Source of the DNA: Flavobacterium aquicola
GTDB lineage: Bacteria; Bacteroidota; Bacteroidia; Flavobacteriales; Flavobacteriaceae
DNA length: 64,000 bases
Direction: 5' to 3'
NCBI RefSeq assembly: GCF_003385115.1
Contig: NZ_QUNI01000010.1
Location: 62,001 to 126,000 of the forward strand
The position numbers and the translations under genes are program-made. Of the stretch, positions 42,625-49,200 are shown piece by piece. The notes beneath the pieces were generated by a model. The model did not search any database. It had not been told where the DNA came from and worked only from the letters and a program-made list of their open reading frames with translations. How positions within the stretch are numbered: the stretch's first letter is position 1; the number at the start of each line of letters is the position of its first letter.

Positions 42625-42693
42625 AAGATGAATCTTTTTTATAGTTAAAAAACTGTAAACCCTTTTGGCCAGCTAGTTAAAAGGGTTTTTTAT
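42614..42693 (+). promoter_or_regulatory. Transcription attenuator (terminator/antiterminator) before the metY operon
   Basis: Terminator: AAACCCTTTT (42657-42666) / AAAAGGGTTT (42679-42688), 12-base loop, then a T run to 42691. Antiterminator: GCCAAAAG (42614-42621), which ends at the leader stop codon, is the exact complement of CTTTTGGC (42662-42669) in the terminator 5' arm and loop. A ribosome stalled at the early Cys/Met codons (42574-42588) leaves the pairing free; one that reaches the stop covers it and lets the terminator form. So low Cys or Met should turn the operon on. Confidence 0.75.
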
Positions 42694-42717
42694 TCCACAC
42701 TTTTAGAAATTATAATT

Positions 42718-42906
42718 ATGAAAACATTAGATAAAAATTCGAAAGCAATACAGTCTTTATTAAAAACAGATTTTCGAAAAACCGTCAGCGTTCTAGAGGA
42801 CATTCCAATAGAAGTTAATCAGCAAAATGAAGAGCTGTATTTAACAGGCCACGAATCATTACTATTTCGAATGTATGATTTGGAAGAAGAAGACCTTTTT
42901 ATATAA
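42718..42906 (+). CDS. Small protein, 62 aa, with C-terminal SLLFxMY...LFI motif
   Basis: I do not recognise this protein. It starts 25 bases after the attenuator terminator and 57 bases before metY, so it is the first gene of the operon. The 62-residue sequence is charged and soluble with no TM helix. Its C terminus (ESLLFRMYDLEEEDLFI) matches that of the 69-aa protein at 48577 (SSLLFHMYSKENETLFI): S-L-L-F-x-M-Y, two Glu, and terminal L-F-I agree, 11 of the last 16 positions. The N-terminal parts do not align well. It may be a regulator or enzyme-binding peptide of methionine synthesis; this is inference. Confidence 0.7.
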   Translation: MKTLDKNSKAIQSLLKTDFRKTVSVLEDIPIEVNQQNEELYLTGHESLLFRMYDLEEEDLFI

Positions 42907-42963
42907 AAATAAAGCAATACCAATTCAAAATACTATTTAAAAATATTAAAAAAATAAGAAATT

Positions 42964-44256
42964 ATGAGCACACAAAACTTTGCTACAAACGCATTACACG
43001 CAGGACACGACGTAACTAAAAATGGTGGATCTAGAGCAGTTCCAATTTATCAGACCTCTTCATATGTATTTAATAATTCAGATCACGCAGCTAATTTATT
43101 TGGTCTTGCCGAAGAGGGATACATTTATACAAGATTAAATAACCCGACAAATGATATTCTTGAAAAACGCTTAGCAGTTTTAGAAGGAGGTATTGGCGCT
43201 GTAGTTACAGCCTCTGGTGCATCAGCAATTTCGACGGCTTTGTTAGTGCTTTTGAAAGCTGGTGATCACATTGTAGCATCAAGCAGCTTATACGGTGGAA
43301 CTTATAATTTATTGAAAGTAACATTACCTAGATTAGGAATCACAACCACATTTGTAGATGCTACAGATCCAGAAAATTTTACGCGTGCCGCCAAGCAGAA
43401 CACAAGAGCATTTTTTGTAGAAAGTTTAGGTAACCCAAAATTGGATGTGCTGAATTTAAAGGCAATTTCGCAGGAAGCCAAAGCTTACAAAGTTCCTTTT
43501 ATCGTTGATAATACGGTTGCTTCCCCTTATTTATTGAACCCTATTGAATATGGAGCTGATATTGTTATCCATTCTTTAACAAAATATATTTCAGGAAATG
43601 GAACCTCATTAGGAGGCGTTATTATTGATGCGGGAAAATTTGACTGGTCAAATGGTAAATTCCCAGAATTCACCGAACCATCTGCAGGTTATCATGGACT
43701 GATCTATCACGAAGCTTTAGGAAACGCAGCTTTTATTGCAAAAGCACGTATCGAAGGACTGCGCGACTATGGAGCTGCTTTGAGTCCTTTTAATGCTTTC
43801 CAAATCATACAAGGCTTGGAAACTTTGGAGGTGCGTATTAAAAGACACAGCGAAAATGCTTTGGCATTAGCACAATGGCTGGAGGTTCAGGATCAAGTGG
43901 CTTGGGTAAATTATCCAGGTTTAAAATCCAGCAAGTATTATGTATTAGTACAAAAGTATTTGCCTAAAGGACAAAGCGGTGTAGTAACTTTTGGCTTAAA
44001 GGCTGGTTATGATGCTGCCAAAAAAGTAGCGGATAATACAAAACTATTTTCCATATTGGCAAACATTGGGGATACCAAATCCTTAATTATTCACCCTGCC
44101 AGCACCACACATCAGCAATTGACAGATGAGGAGCAAATCTCGACAGGTGTTACCAAAGATTTAATTAGACTGTCCGTTGGACTTGAAGATATAGAGGATT
44201 TAAAAGCAGATTTAAAAGCTGTTTTTGAAACCATAAAAGCGCCACAATTAGCTTAA
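42964..44256 (+). CDS. metY: O-acetylhomoserine aminocarboxypropyltransferase (sulfhydrylase)
   Basis: PLP enzyme of the Cys/Met metabolism family that joins O-acetylhomoserine with sulfide to give homocysteine. The protein is 430 residues, the usual MetY length. Motifs: YTRLNNPTNDILEKRLAVLEGG, ASGASAISTALLVLLKAGDHIV, VDNTVASPYLLNPIEYGADIV, and the PLP Lys in HSLTKYISGNGTSLGG. The C-terminal SLIIHPASTTHQQL is standard. It follows the small protein gene and precedes metX, which makes its substrate. The attenuator upstream should tie its expression to Cys/Met supply. Confidence 0.95.
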   Translation: MSTQNFATNALHAGHDVTKNGGSRAVPIYQTSSYVFNNSDHAANLFGLAEEGYIYTRLNNPTNDILEKRLAVLEGGIGAVVTASGASAISTALLVLLKAGDHIVASSSLYGGTYNLLKVTLPRLGITTTFVDATDPENFTRAAKQNTRAFFVESLGNPKLDVLNLKAISQEAKAYKVPFIVDNTVASPYLLNPIEYGADIVIHSLTKYISGNGTSLGGVIIDAGKFDWSNGKFPEFTEPSAGYHGLIYHEALGNAAFIAKARIEGLRDYGAALSPFNAFQIIQGLETLEVRIKRHSENALALAQWLEVQDQVAWVNYPGLKSSKYYVLVQKYLPKGQSGVVTFGLKAGYDAAKKVADNTKLFSILANIGDTKSLIIHPASTTHQQLTDEEQISTGVTKDLIRLSVGLEDIEDLKADLKAVFETIKAPQLA

Positions 44257-44355
44257 TAATGTGTTTTTTTTTGTTAGTAAAACTGCCTTAGTGCTACTTT
44301 GGATTGTTAGCCTAGGGTAGTTTTTACAAAAAATAATTTTAAAAAATATTCGAAA

Positions 44356-45357
44356 ATGGAAAATTTAGAAAAAATAGATCTCTTTAATTTTGATTTAGAA
44401 ATAGGGAAACAAAAAGCATACCTGCCTTTGTTTTATAATGTTTTTGGAAGGCCGTTGGGAAGTGCTCCTGTTGTGGTAGTAAATCATTCCTTAACAGGGA
44501 ATTCTAAAGTGACAGGGCAAAAAGGATGGTGGAATGGTATAGTTGGCGAAAATAAGGCAATTGATACGGACTATTTTACCGTAATAGCCTTCAATATTCC
44601 AGGAAACGGCTACGATGACAATATTGATAATTTAATTGATAATTATCGCGATTTTAGTGTTCGCGACATTGCCAGAATCTTTTGGGAAGGCTTGTTTTAC
44701 TTGAAAGTAAAAAATGTTTATGCCGTAATCGGCGGTAGTTTAGGCGGAGCCATAGCTTGGGAAATGGCAGCTTTACAGCCAGACAAGATTGATAATCTCA
44801 TTCCAATTGCTACTGACTGGAAAGCTACAGATTGGGTTATTGCTAATGTACTTATTCAAGACCAAATCCTTAATCACTCGGATGATCCGATAGTTGATGC
44901 CCGTCTGCATGCAACATTGCTTTACAGAACTCCAGAATATGTAAACCAAAGATTTAGAAGAAGCAAATTAGATGAATTATCAGCGTTAAAAATTGAGAAT
45001 TGGCTGCTTGATCACGGTTTTAAATTGAAAAACAGATACCGGCTGGCCGCTTATAAATTAATGAATCATTTGCTAAAAACAATTGACATTACTAGAAATC
45101 GCCCTGATTTTCTAACAGTTGCAAATGAAATAGAAAGTAATATTCATCTTGTAACTGTCGATACCGATTATTTATTTATTGCCGAAGAAACCCGTAAAAC
45201 TTATAGAGAATTGACAAATAAAAAGCTAAATGTTTTTTATCATCAAATTCAATCCATTCACGGCCACGATGCTTACTTGATTGAATTCAATCAATTGTCA
45301 GATATTTTAAAGCCAATTTTTAACTTTAGTAAACAGCACCTCTATGCCAGCGCTTAG
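44356..45357 (+). CDS. metX: Homoserine O-acetyltransferase-like alpha/beta hydrolase, copy 1
   Basis: Activates homoserine by acylation with acetyl-CoA. The protein is 333 residues, slightly short for MetX. The alpha/beta hydrolase triad is present: nucleophile Ser in GGSLGGAIAWEM, Asp in VDTDYLFIAEE, His in IHGHDAYLIEF. NHSLTGNSKVTGQKGWWNG is typical of the oxyanion/entrance region. It is a clear paralogue of the copy at 49201 and overlaps the next gene by 14 bases (45344-45357), implying tight coupling. Acetyl- versus succinyl-transfer cannot be fully proven, but the paired metY favours acetyl. Confidence 0.9.
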   Translation: MENLEKIDLFNFDLEIGKQKAYLPLFYNVFGRPLGSAPVVVVNHSLTGNSKVTGQKGWWNGIVGENKAIDTDYFTVIAFNIPGNGYDDNIDNLIDNYRDFSVRDIARIFWEGLFYLKVKNVYAVIGGSLGGAIAWEMAALQPDKIDNLIPIATDWKATDWVIANVLIQDQILNHSDDPIVDARLHATLLYRTPEYVNQRFRRSKLDELSALKIENWLLDHGFKLKNRYRLAAYKLMNHLLKTIDITRNRPDFLTVANEIESNIHLVTVDTDYLFIAEETRKTYRELTNKKLNVFYHQIQSIHGHDAYLIEFNQLSDILKPIFNFSKQHLYASA

Positions 45358-46450
45358 AATAAATATAATCCTTTTTGGAATTGGAAACGTGGGAAGCGCC
45401 TTGATAAATCAAATTATCGAGAGCCAGCAATTCTATCTGGAAAAAAAAGAGATTGATTTACGTTTTCCAGTTATTACCAACTCGACTTTGGCTTTTTTTG
45501 AAAAAGAAGGTGTCAAAAATAATTGGGAGGCTAATTTTGATGAATTAGCATTTCCCTTTACGATAACAGATATTATTGAGTTTGTCAAAAATAAGGAACT
45601 TGAAAATGTAATAATAGTTGATGCTACTGAAAGTTCAGAATTAGTTAAGCATTATATTCCTTTAATTCAAAATCAATTTGATATTGTTGCGGCTAATCAA
45701 AGTGCAAACGTACTCCATATCGACTTTTATAAAGAAATACGAAGAAATCTAAAGAGGTTTGATAAGAGTTTTTTATACGAAACTAATATTGGAGCAGGAA
45801 TTCCAGTTTTGCAGATCATAAGTGATTTATATTATTCAGGGGAAAAAATAACTAAAATAAGAGGAGTTTTTTCAGATTCGCTAAGTTATATTTTTAATAA
45901 GTTTTCATCAGAAGATATCTCTTTTTCATCTGTATTAAATGATGCGGATAAAAAAGGTTTATTAAAAGCAGACTTTAAAGAAGAGCTTTCGGGCATTGGA
46001 GTTGCCAAGAAATTATTAGTATTAGCAAGAGAGCTGGGTAAAGAAATTGAGTTTCTGGATATAAAAATCACTTCGCTTTTATCGCACCGTTTGGATGAAT
46101 CAAGTCTCAAGTCTAAATTTTTATCCAATGCGTCAATATTGGATAAAGATTTTGAAGCAGCCAAGCTTGCACAGCCAAAAAATGAAGTGCTGCGGTATGT
46201 TGGAGAAATTTTGATTCCAGAAAACAAATTTGAGGTCAAGCTGGTTTCAGAGCCTATTTCATCTGCTATTGGTCAATTAAAAGGAACTGAGACGGTTTAT
46301 GAAATCTATACTCAATCCCGTGGAGATAATCCAATTATTGTTCGCGGTGACAATTCAGGAAAAAAGACAGAGGTCATTTCCAGAGGAATTCTTGTCGATA
46401 TTTTAAAAGTGAGTGAAAAAATAAAAATAAAAGAAGCAATTTGGCTCTAA
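45344..46450 (+). CDS. Homoserine dehydrogenase homologue that lacks catalytic residues
   Basis: The 368-residue protein aligns along its length with the homoserine dehydrogenase half of thrA at 50191. The Rossmann motif is kept (FGIGNVGSALI), but the active site is not. The invariant Lys of the (S/A)NK motif is Gln119 (AANQSAN). The Glu of GYTEPDP is Lys208 (GLLKADF). The catalytic Asp before V-x-R-K is Gly219 (SGIGVAKK); Lys223 remains. The GT of FSGTLSY is DS (FSDSLSY). ThrA in the same window keeps all of these. The frame is intact, so this looks like a maintained pseudoenzyme, perhaps a regulator or NAD(P)H-binding partner of MetX/ThrA. It overlaps metX by 14 bases. Confidence 0.8.
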   Translation: MPALRINIILFGIGNVGSALINQIIESQQFYLEKKEIDLRFPVITNSTLAFFEKEGVKNNWEANFDELAFPFTITDIIEFVKNKELENVIIVDATESSELVKHYIPLIQNQFDIVAANQSANVLHIDFYKEIRRNLKRFDKSFLYETNIGAGIPVLQIISDLYYSGEKITKIRGVFSDSLSYIFNKFSSEDISFSSVLNDADKKGLLKADFKEELSGIGVAKKLLVLARELGKEIEFLDIKITSLLSHRLDESSLKSKFLSNASILDKDFEAAKLAQPKNEVLRYVGEILIPENKFEVKLVSEPISSAIGQLKGTETVYEIYTQSRGDNPIIVRGDNSGKKTEVISRGILVDILKVSEKIKIKEAIWL

Positions 46451-46558
46451 GCCAATAAAAAATCCCAAATGAAATGAGCATGACTATAAATTGGTCGTAA
46501 ATACCTAATAACGATATGCGAATTACATATGACCGATAAAAAACAATAAAATCTACAT

Positions 46559-47773
46559 ATGAAATTAAATTACATAGCACTTGCAGTTCCATTTTTTGCA
46601 ATATTCATGCTTTTGGAATACTATATTAGTGTAAAAAAAAATAAAAAACTTCATCATTTTAATGAAACTGTCGCCAATCTCAACGTTGGAATCGCAGAAC
46701 GTATTGCCGATCTTTTAACTACAGGGACATTTTTCTTTGTTTTTTCTTGGCTGCATGCAAATTTTTCTATCTTTTCAATTGAGTCTACGGCTACAACTTG
46801 GGTACTTCTCTTTTTGGCCACCGATTTACTTTGGTATTGGTACCACCGATTTGGTCATACTGTGAATCTTTTTTGGGCATCACATATTGTACACCACCAA
46901 AGTGATGATTTTAATTACACGGCTGCGGCCAGAATAACAGTTTTTCAAGCTTTTGCCAGAGGACTGTTTTGGTGCGTTTTGCCTATTATTGGTTTCAATG
47001 CAGAAATGATTACAATATTATTGCTTGTTCATGGAACGTATCCTTTTTTTACACATACGCAATTAGTGGGGAAACTCGGCTGGTTAGAATACATTATTGT
47101 TACGCCGTCGCATCACAGAGTTCATCACAGCAGTAATCCAGAGTATTTGGATAAAAATTATGGCGATATGCTGATTATCTGGGATAAAATTTTTGGGACT
47201 TTTATAGAAGAAACTACAGAACCTAAATTTGGATTAACTAAGTCGCTGGGCAGTTACAGTTTTTTATGGCAGCATTTTCATTACGTTTTAGAATTAACTG
47301 TAGCTTTCAGAATGGCTAAAACAGTAAAGGCAAAATTAAAAGTGATTTTTGGAGGTCCAAATGATATTGATGCAAGAATACGATCACTTCTTGAAAGGAA
47401 GTTTTCTAAAAAAACGGTTGCGATAGATACAAAATATTCTAAGAAACTGACAAATTCAATTATTGCCAAAACTATTGTAACAATGATCGTGCTGTTCTTG
47501 ACAATTCTCTTTTCAGAATTTATAACTGCTTTTAATGTTATTTTAATTACTGTTTTTATTGTTTTGAGTGTTATTGCAACAGGAGCTATGCTGGATCAAA
47601 AGAAATGGATTTTTCATTTGGATTTTTTAAGAGGCATTATTATTGGTTATTTGGCTTTTTCATTTTTTCCAAATCCGCTTTTGCATTTTGTAATCGCATT
47701 ATTTGGGGCAATAGGAGTTTTTTTTTACCAGACCATCCATTCAAAGTACCAGGATTTTCTGTTTTCAAATTAA
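46559..47773 (+). CDS. Sterol desaturase / fatty acid hydroxylase superfamily protein
   Basis: Integral membrane di-iron oxygenase of 404 residues. The three His boxes are HRFGH (about 100), HIVHHQ (about 113-118) and HRVHH (about 190), with the extra VHGTYPFFTHTQ in between. TM helices lie at about 5-20, 60-95, 135-155 and at the C terminus (about 300-395). It acts on lipids, perhaps carotenoids, fatty acids or hopanoid-type compounds; the substrate is unknown. It lies between the two methionine clusters with 108 bases before it and no shared pathway evident, so it may be an insertion between duplicated segments. Confidence 0.85.
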   Translation: MKLNYIALAVPFFAIFMLLEYYISVKKNKKLHHFNETVANLNVGIAERIADLLTTGTFFFVFSWLHANFSIFSIESTATTWVLLFLATDLLWYWYHRFGHTVNLFWASHIVHHQSDDFNYTAAARITVFQAFARGLFWCVLPIIGFNAEMITILLLVHGTYPFFTHTQLVGKLGWLEYIIVTPSHHRVHHSSNPEYLDKNYGDMLIIWDKIFGTFIEETTEPKFGLTKSLGSYSFLWQHFHYVLELTVAFRMAKTVKAKLKVIFGGPNDIDARIRSLLERKFSKKTVAIDTKYSKKLTNSIIAKTIVTMIVLFLTILFSEFITAFNVILITVFIVLSVIATGAMLDQKKWIFHLDFLRGIIIGYLAFSFFPNPLLHFVIALFGAIGVFFYQTIHSKYQDFLFSN

Positions 47774-47928
47774 TTTTAAGCTGTCTAATAGCTTAAAAAA
47801 GAGAAAGTTTTGTTAAAAAATCCACTTATTTATTTAAAAATGTAGGGTGCTGTTTTGTAAAATATTGATTTTTAACCTGTTTGTGTTTTAACTCAATGTT
47901 TATTCATTATTAAATTTATGTTTTGTGT

Positions 47929-47959
47929 TTGGAAAATTGAAAAAAAGTTCAGATATTTG
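47929..47959 (+). promoter_or_regulatory. Probable promoter of the double-attenuator region
   Basis: TTG (47929-47931), 20-base spacer, GATATTTG (47952-47959), one base from TAnnTTTG. The leader-peptide ATG follows 25 bases later. No promoter was found between the two attenuators, so both likely sit on this transcript. Confidence 0.5.
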
Positions 47960-47983
47960 TTCAACAAAATAAGAAAAGAGAAA

Positions 47984-48055
47984 ATGAGATTTAATTTATG
48001 TAATATGTCTAAACAAGCCATTCAGGTGAAAACCTGCAGGGAGAGGTATATATAG
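47984..48055 (+). CDS. Putative leader peptide, 23 aa (first of two)
   Basis: ATG after AAGAGAAA. The peptide begins MRFNLCNMSKQ, holds Cys at 6 and 18 and an internal Met at 8, and ends RERYI. Composition alone is weak, but the reading frame covers a strand (48041-48054) that can pair with the next terminator, and position matches the other leaders. It contains a small GAAA-loop hairpin, CAGGT / ACCTG (48023-48036). Confidence 0.5.
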   Translation: MRFNLCNMSKQAIQVKTCRERYI

Positions 48056-48118
48056 CATTATTTTTAAATTAAATAATATATAACAAAACCTCTCAACTTA
48101 TTGGGAGGTTTTTTTTTA
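48041..48118 (+). promoter_or_regulatory. Transcription attenuator 1 upstream of the metX-thrA locus
   Basis: Terminator: AACCTCTCAA (48087-48096) / TTGGGAGGTT (48101-48110) with one G-U pair, then seven T. Antiterminator: GAGAGGT (48041-48047) is the exact complement of ACCTCTC (48088-48094), and the adjoining TATATA (48049 on) can pair with TATATA at 48077-48082. The leader strand lies at the end of the 23-codon frame, so translation to the stop would free the terminator. It sits directly before a second attenuator. Confidence 0.6.
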
Positions 48119-48185
48119 GTCATTTTTCAAGTCAATTTTTTCTAGGTTAAAACAATTATAAGATTAAGTAAAATAATAATTAAAT

Positions 48186-48287
48186 ATGCAGCAACTCTAC
48201 ACTATTAAGATTACCATTTGCAAAGCGAAGAAGACGAAGATGATGATGATGCGTGTCAATGCCATGATGGTTGCCCGTATTTGTTGA
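48186..48287 (+). CDS. Met-rich leader peptide, 33 aa (second of two)
   Basis: ATG after AATAATAATTAAAT. The 33-residue peptide begins MQQLYTIKITICKAKK. It then carries four Met codons in a row (48240-48251) and a further Met-Met (48264-48269), and ends ARIC. Runs of one amino acid just before a terminator are the hallmark of attenuation leaders, so methionine is the likely signal. The stop (48285-48287) is one base before the antiterminator strand. The +2 frame over the same bases (from TTG 48218) reads an acidic peptide with Cys-Gln-Cys but lacks an ATG. Confidence 0.75.
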   Translation: MQQLYTIKITICKAKKTKMMMMRVNAMMVARIC

Positions 48288-48288
48288 T

Positions 48289-48352
48289 TCCAAAAGAATA
48301 AGTTTATATACAGCTTAAAACCCTTTTGGATATATGTCTAAAAGGGTTTTTT
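48289..48352 (+). promoter_or_regulatory. Transcription attenuator 2 (methionine type)
   Basis: Terminator: AAAACCCTTTT (48317-48327) / AAAAGGGTTTT (48340-48350) with a 12-base loop and T run. Antiterminator: TCCAAAAG (48289-48296) is the exact complement of CTTTTGGA (48323-48330). Layout and bases (CCAAAAG with CCCTTTTGG) are nearly the same as in the attenuator before metY, which indicates common origin. Stalling at the Met run, 38 or more bases upstream, would leave the antiterminator free. Confidence 0.75.
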
Positions 48353-48396
48353 GTTTTAAAGCAGTATTAAAAAATTAAACGTTAATAAATAAAATT

Positions 48397-48519
48397 ATGA
48401 GTTCTAAAAAAATAAAATCAAATGTATTGCACGCAACAGGTTTGTCAACTTTTTTTTGTTGTATTAAGCGGGAAAGTGTCCAGACTTTTACAGATAAACT
48501 CATAATGCATAAAAAATAG
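48397..48519 (+). CDS. Short ORF, 40 aa, N terminus like MetY
   Basis: The 40-codon frame begins 44 bases after attenuator 2. Its start MSSKKIKSNVLHA resembles the MetY start MSTQNFATNALHA (M-S, N-x-L-H-A), and both ATGs sit in AAATTATGAG. After residue 13 the likeness ends; the rest carries Cys-Cys (21-22) and basic residues. It may be a remnant of a second metY, a further regulatory peptide, or chance. I include it with low confidence as a possible coding or broken element. Confidence 0.35.
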   Translation: MSSKKIKSNVLHATGLSTFFCCIKRESVQTFTDKLIMHKK

Positions 48520-48576
48520 AATAGTAAAAAATAAATATAAGCCGTTAATAAAAATTAATTTTAAAATTACACTATC

Positions 48577-48786
48577 ATGAAAATTATATCATACATCAGA
48601 AATACAATAGAATTCTTCAAAAGGACAATTACAAAAACTATAATTATAGAACCATTCAATCCAAAAAAAGAATTAGATCACACAAGATTTGAAGTAGACG
48701 ATAACTTCAGTCTGAAAGAAAAAAGAGGAAATAGTTCTTTGCTTTTTCATATGTACTCAAAAGAGAATGAAACTCTTTTTATTTGA
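48577..48786 (+). CDS. Small protein, 69 aa, with C-terminal SLLFxMY...LFI motif
   Basis: I do not recognise this protein. It is 69 residues, basic at the N terminus (MKIISYIRNTIEFFKRTITK) with a possible amphipathic helix, then charged, ending SSLLFHMYSKENETLFI. This end matches the 62-aa protein at 42718 at 11 of 16 positions. Both genes lie directly downstream of a leader-peptide attenuator and upstream of metX-type genes. That repeated context makes a role in methionine or cysteine metabolism likely, for example as a small regulator. No TM helix or metal site is seen. The gene is followed by 180 bases without features and then the SAM riboswitch promoter. Confidence 0.7.
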   Translation: MKIISYIRNTIEFFKRTITKTIIIEPFNPKKELDHTRFEVDDNFSLKEKRGNSSLLFHMYSKENETLFI

Positions 48787-48963
48787 GGCATAAGAGCGGT
48801 AACTCGGGAAATAATGTTCAGTTTAAATTATTTGCCAAGAATTCCACAGATTAAAACACGGTATTCTTTTTTAAATGAGAGAAGTGCGTGAGAATAAGTG
48901 CGATTTTTGGCAGATTTTTTACTATTTGGAAAGAAGTATTTCAAAGAAGAGTCAAGTAATTAT
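48787..48963 (+). other. Spacer between 69-aa gene and the metX-thrA promoter
   Basis: No ORF, terminator or clear repeat. Read-through from the 69-aa gene into the SAM riboswitch and metX is possible because I find no terminator here. Confidence 0.4.
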
Positions 48964-48994
48964 TTGGTTGTTTCATAAAATTGTAGTTAATTTG
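48964..48994 (+). promoter_or_regulatory. Promoter of the SAM riboswitch-metX-thrA operon
   Basis: TTG (48964-48966), 20-base spacer, TTAATTTG (48987-48994), one base from TAnnTTTG. RNA would start near 49001, about 22 bases before the riboswitch P1 helix. Confidence 0.5.
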
Positions 48995-49022
48995 CACCTT
49001 TAAGTTCAGAAACGTATTGAAA

Positions 49023-49129
49023 TGTTATAAAGAAAGGCAGAGGGATTAGACCCGATGAAGCCTTAGCAACCCTTCGATTTATCGAAGAAGGTGCTGCATT
49101 CTACCACGCCCAAACGTGGAAAGATAACA
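49023..49129 (+). ncRNA. SAM-I (S-box) riboswitch
   Basis: The S-box core is readable in order: P1 strand TGTTAT, AGGCAGAGGGATTAGACCC (P2 with kink-turn bases), GATGAAGCC, TTAGCAACCC, P3 hairpin TTCGA-TTTA-TCGAA, AGGTGCT, a P4 hairpin CCACG / CGTGG, and AAAGATAACA closing P1. It lies between its own promoter and metX, whose product leads to methionine, so SAM should repress. The expression platform is not a classic terminator; only a weak GAAAA / TTTTTC stem follows (49135-49152). Confidence 0.92.
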
Positions 49130-49200
49130 CAAAGAAAATCATCTGGTTTTTTCAACTTTCTTCATAATATTTCCGGTACAAATCAAAAAACAATAAAGAT

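Noticed and set aside
46374..46601. 75-aa minus-strand frame spanning the end of the dehydrogenase homologue
   Set aside because: Crosses the boundary of two plus-strand genes and has only hydrophobic, low-complexity content.
46559..48100. Mobile element between the two methionine loci
   Set aside because: No transposase, terminal inverted repeats or target-site duplication seen around the sterol-desaturase gene; left as a possible ordinary insertion.
48218..48301. Acidic Cys-containing frame overlapping the methionine leader in another frame
   Set aside because: It would need a TTG start with no A-rich lead, whereas the Met-rich frame has an ATG in a good context.
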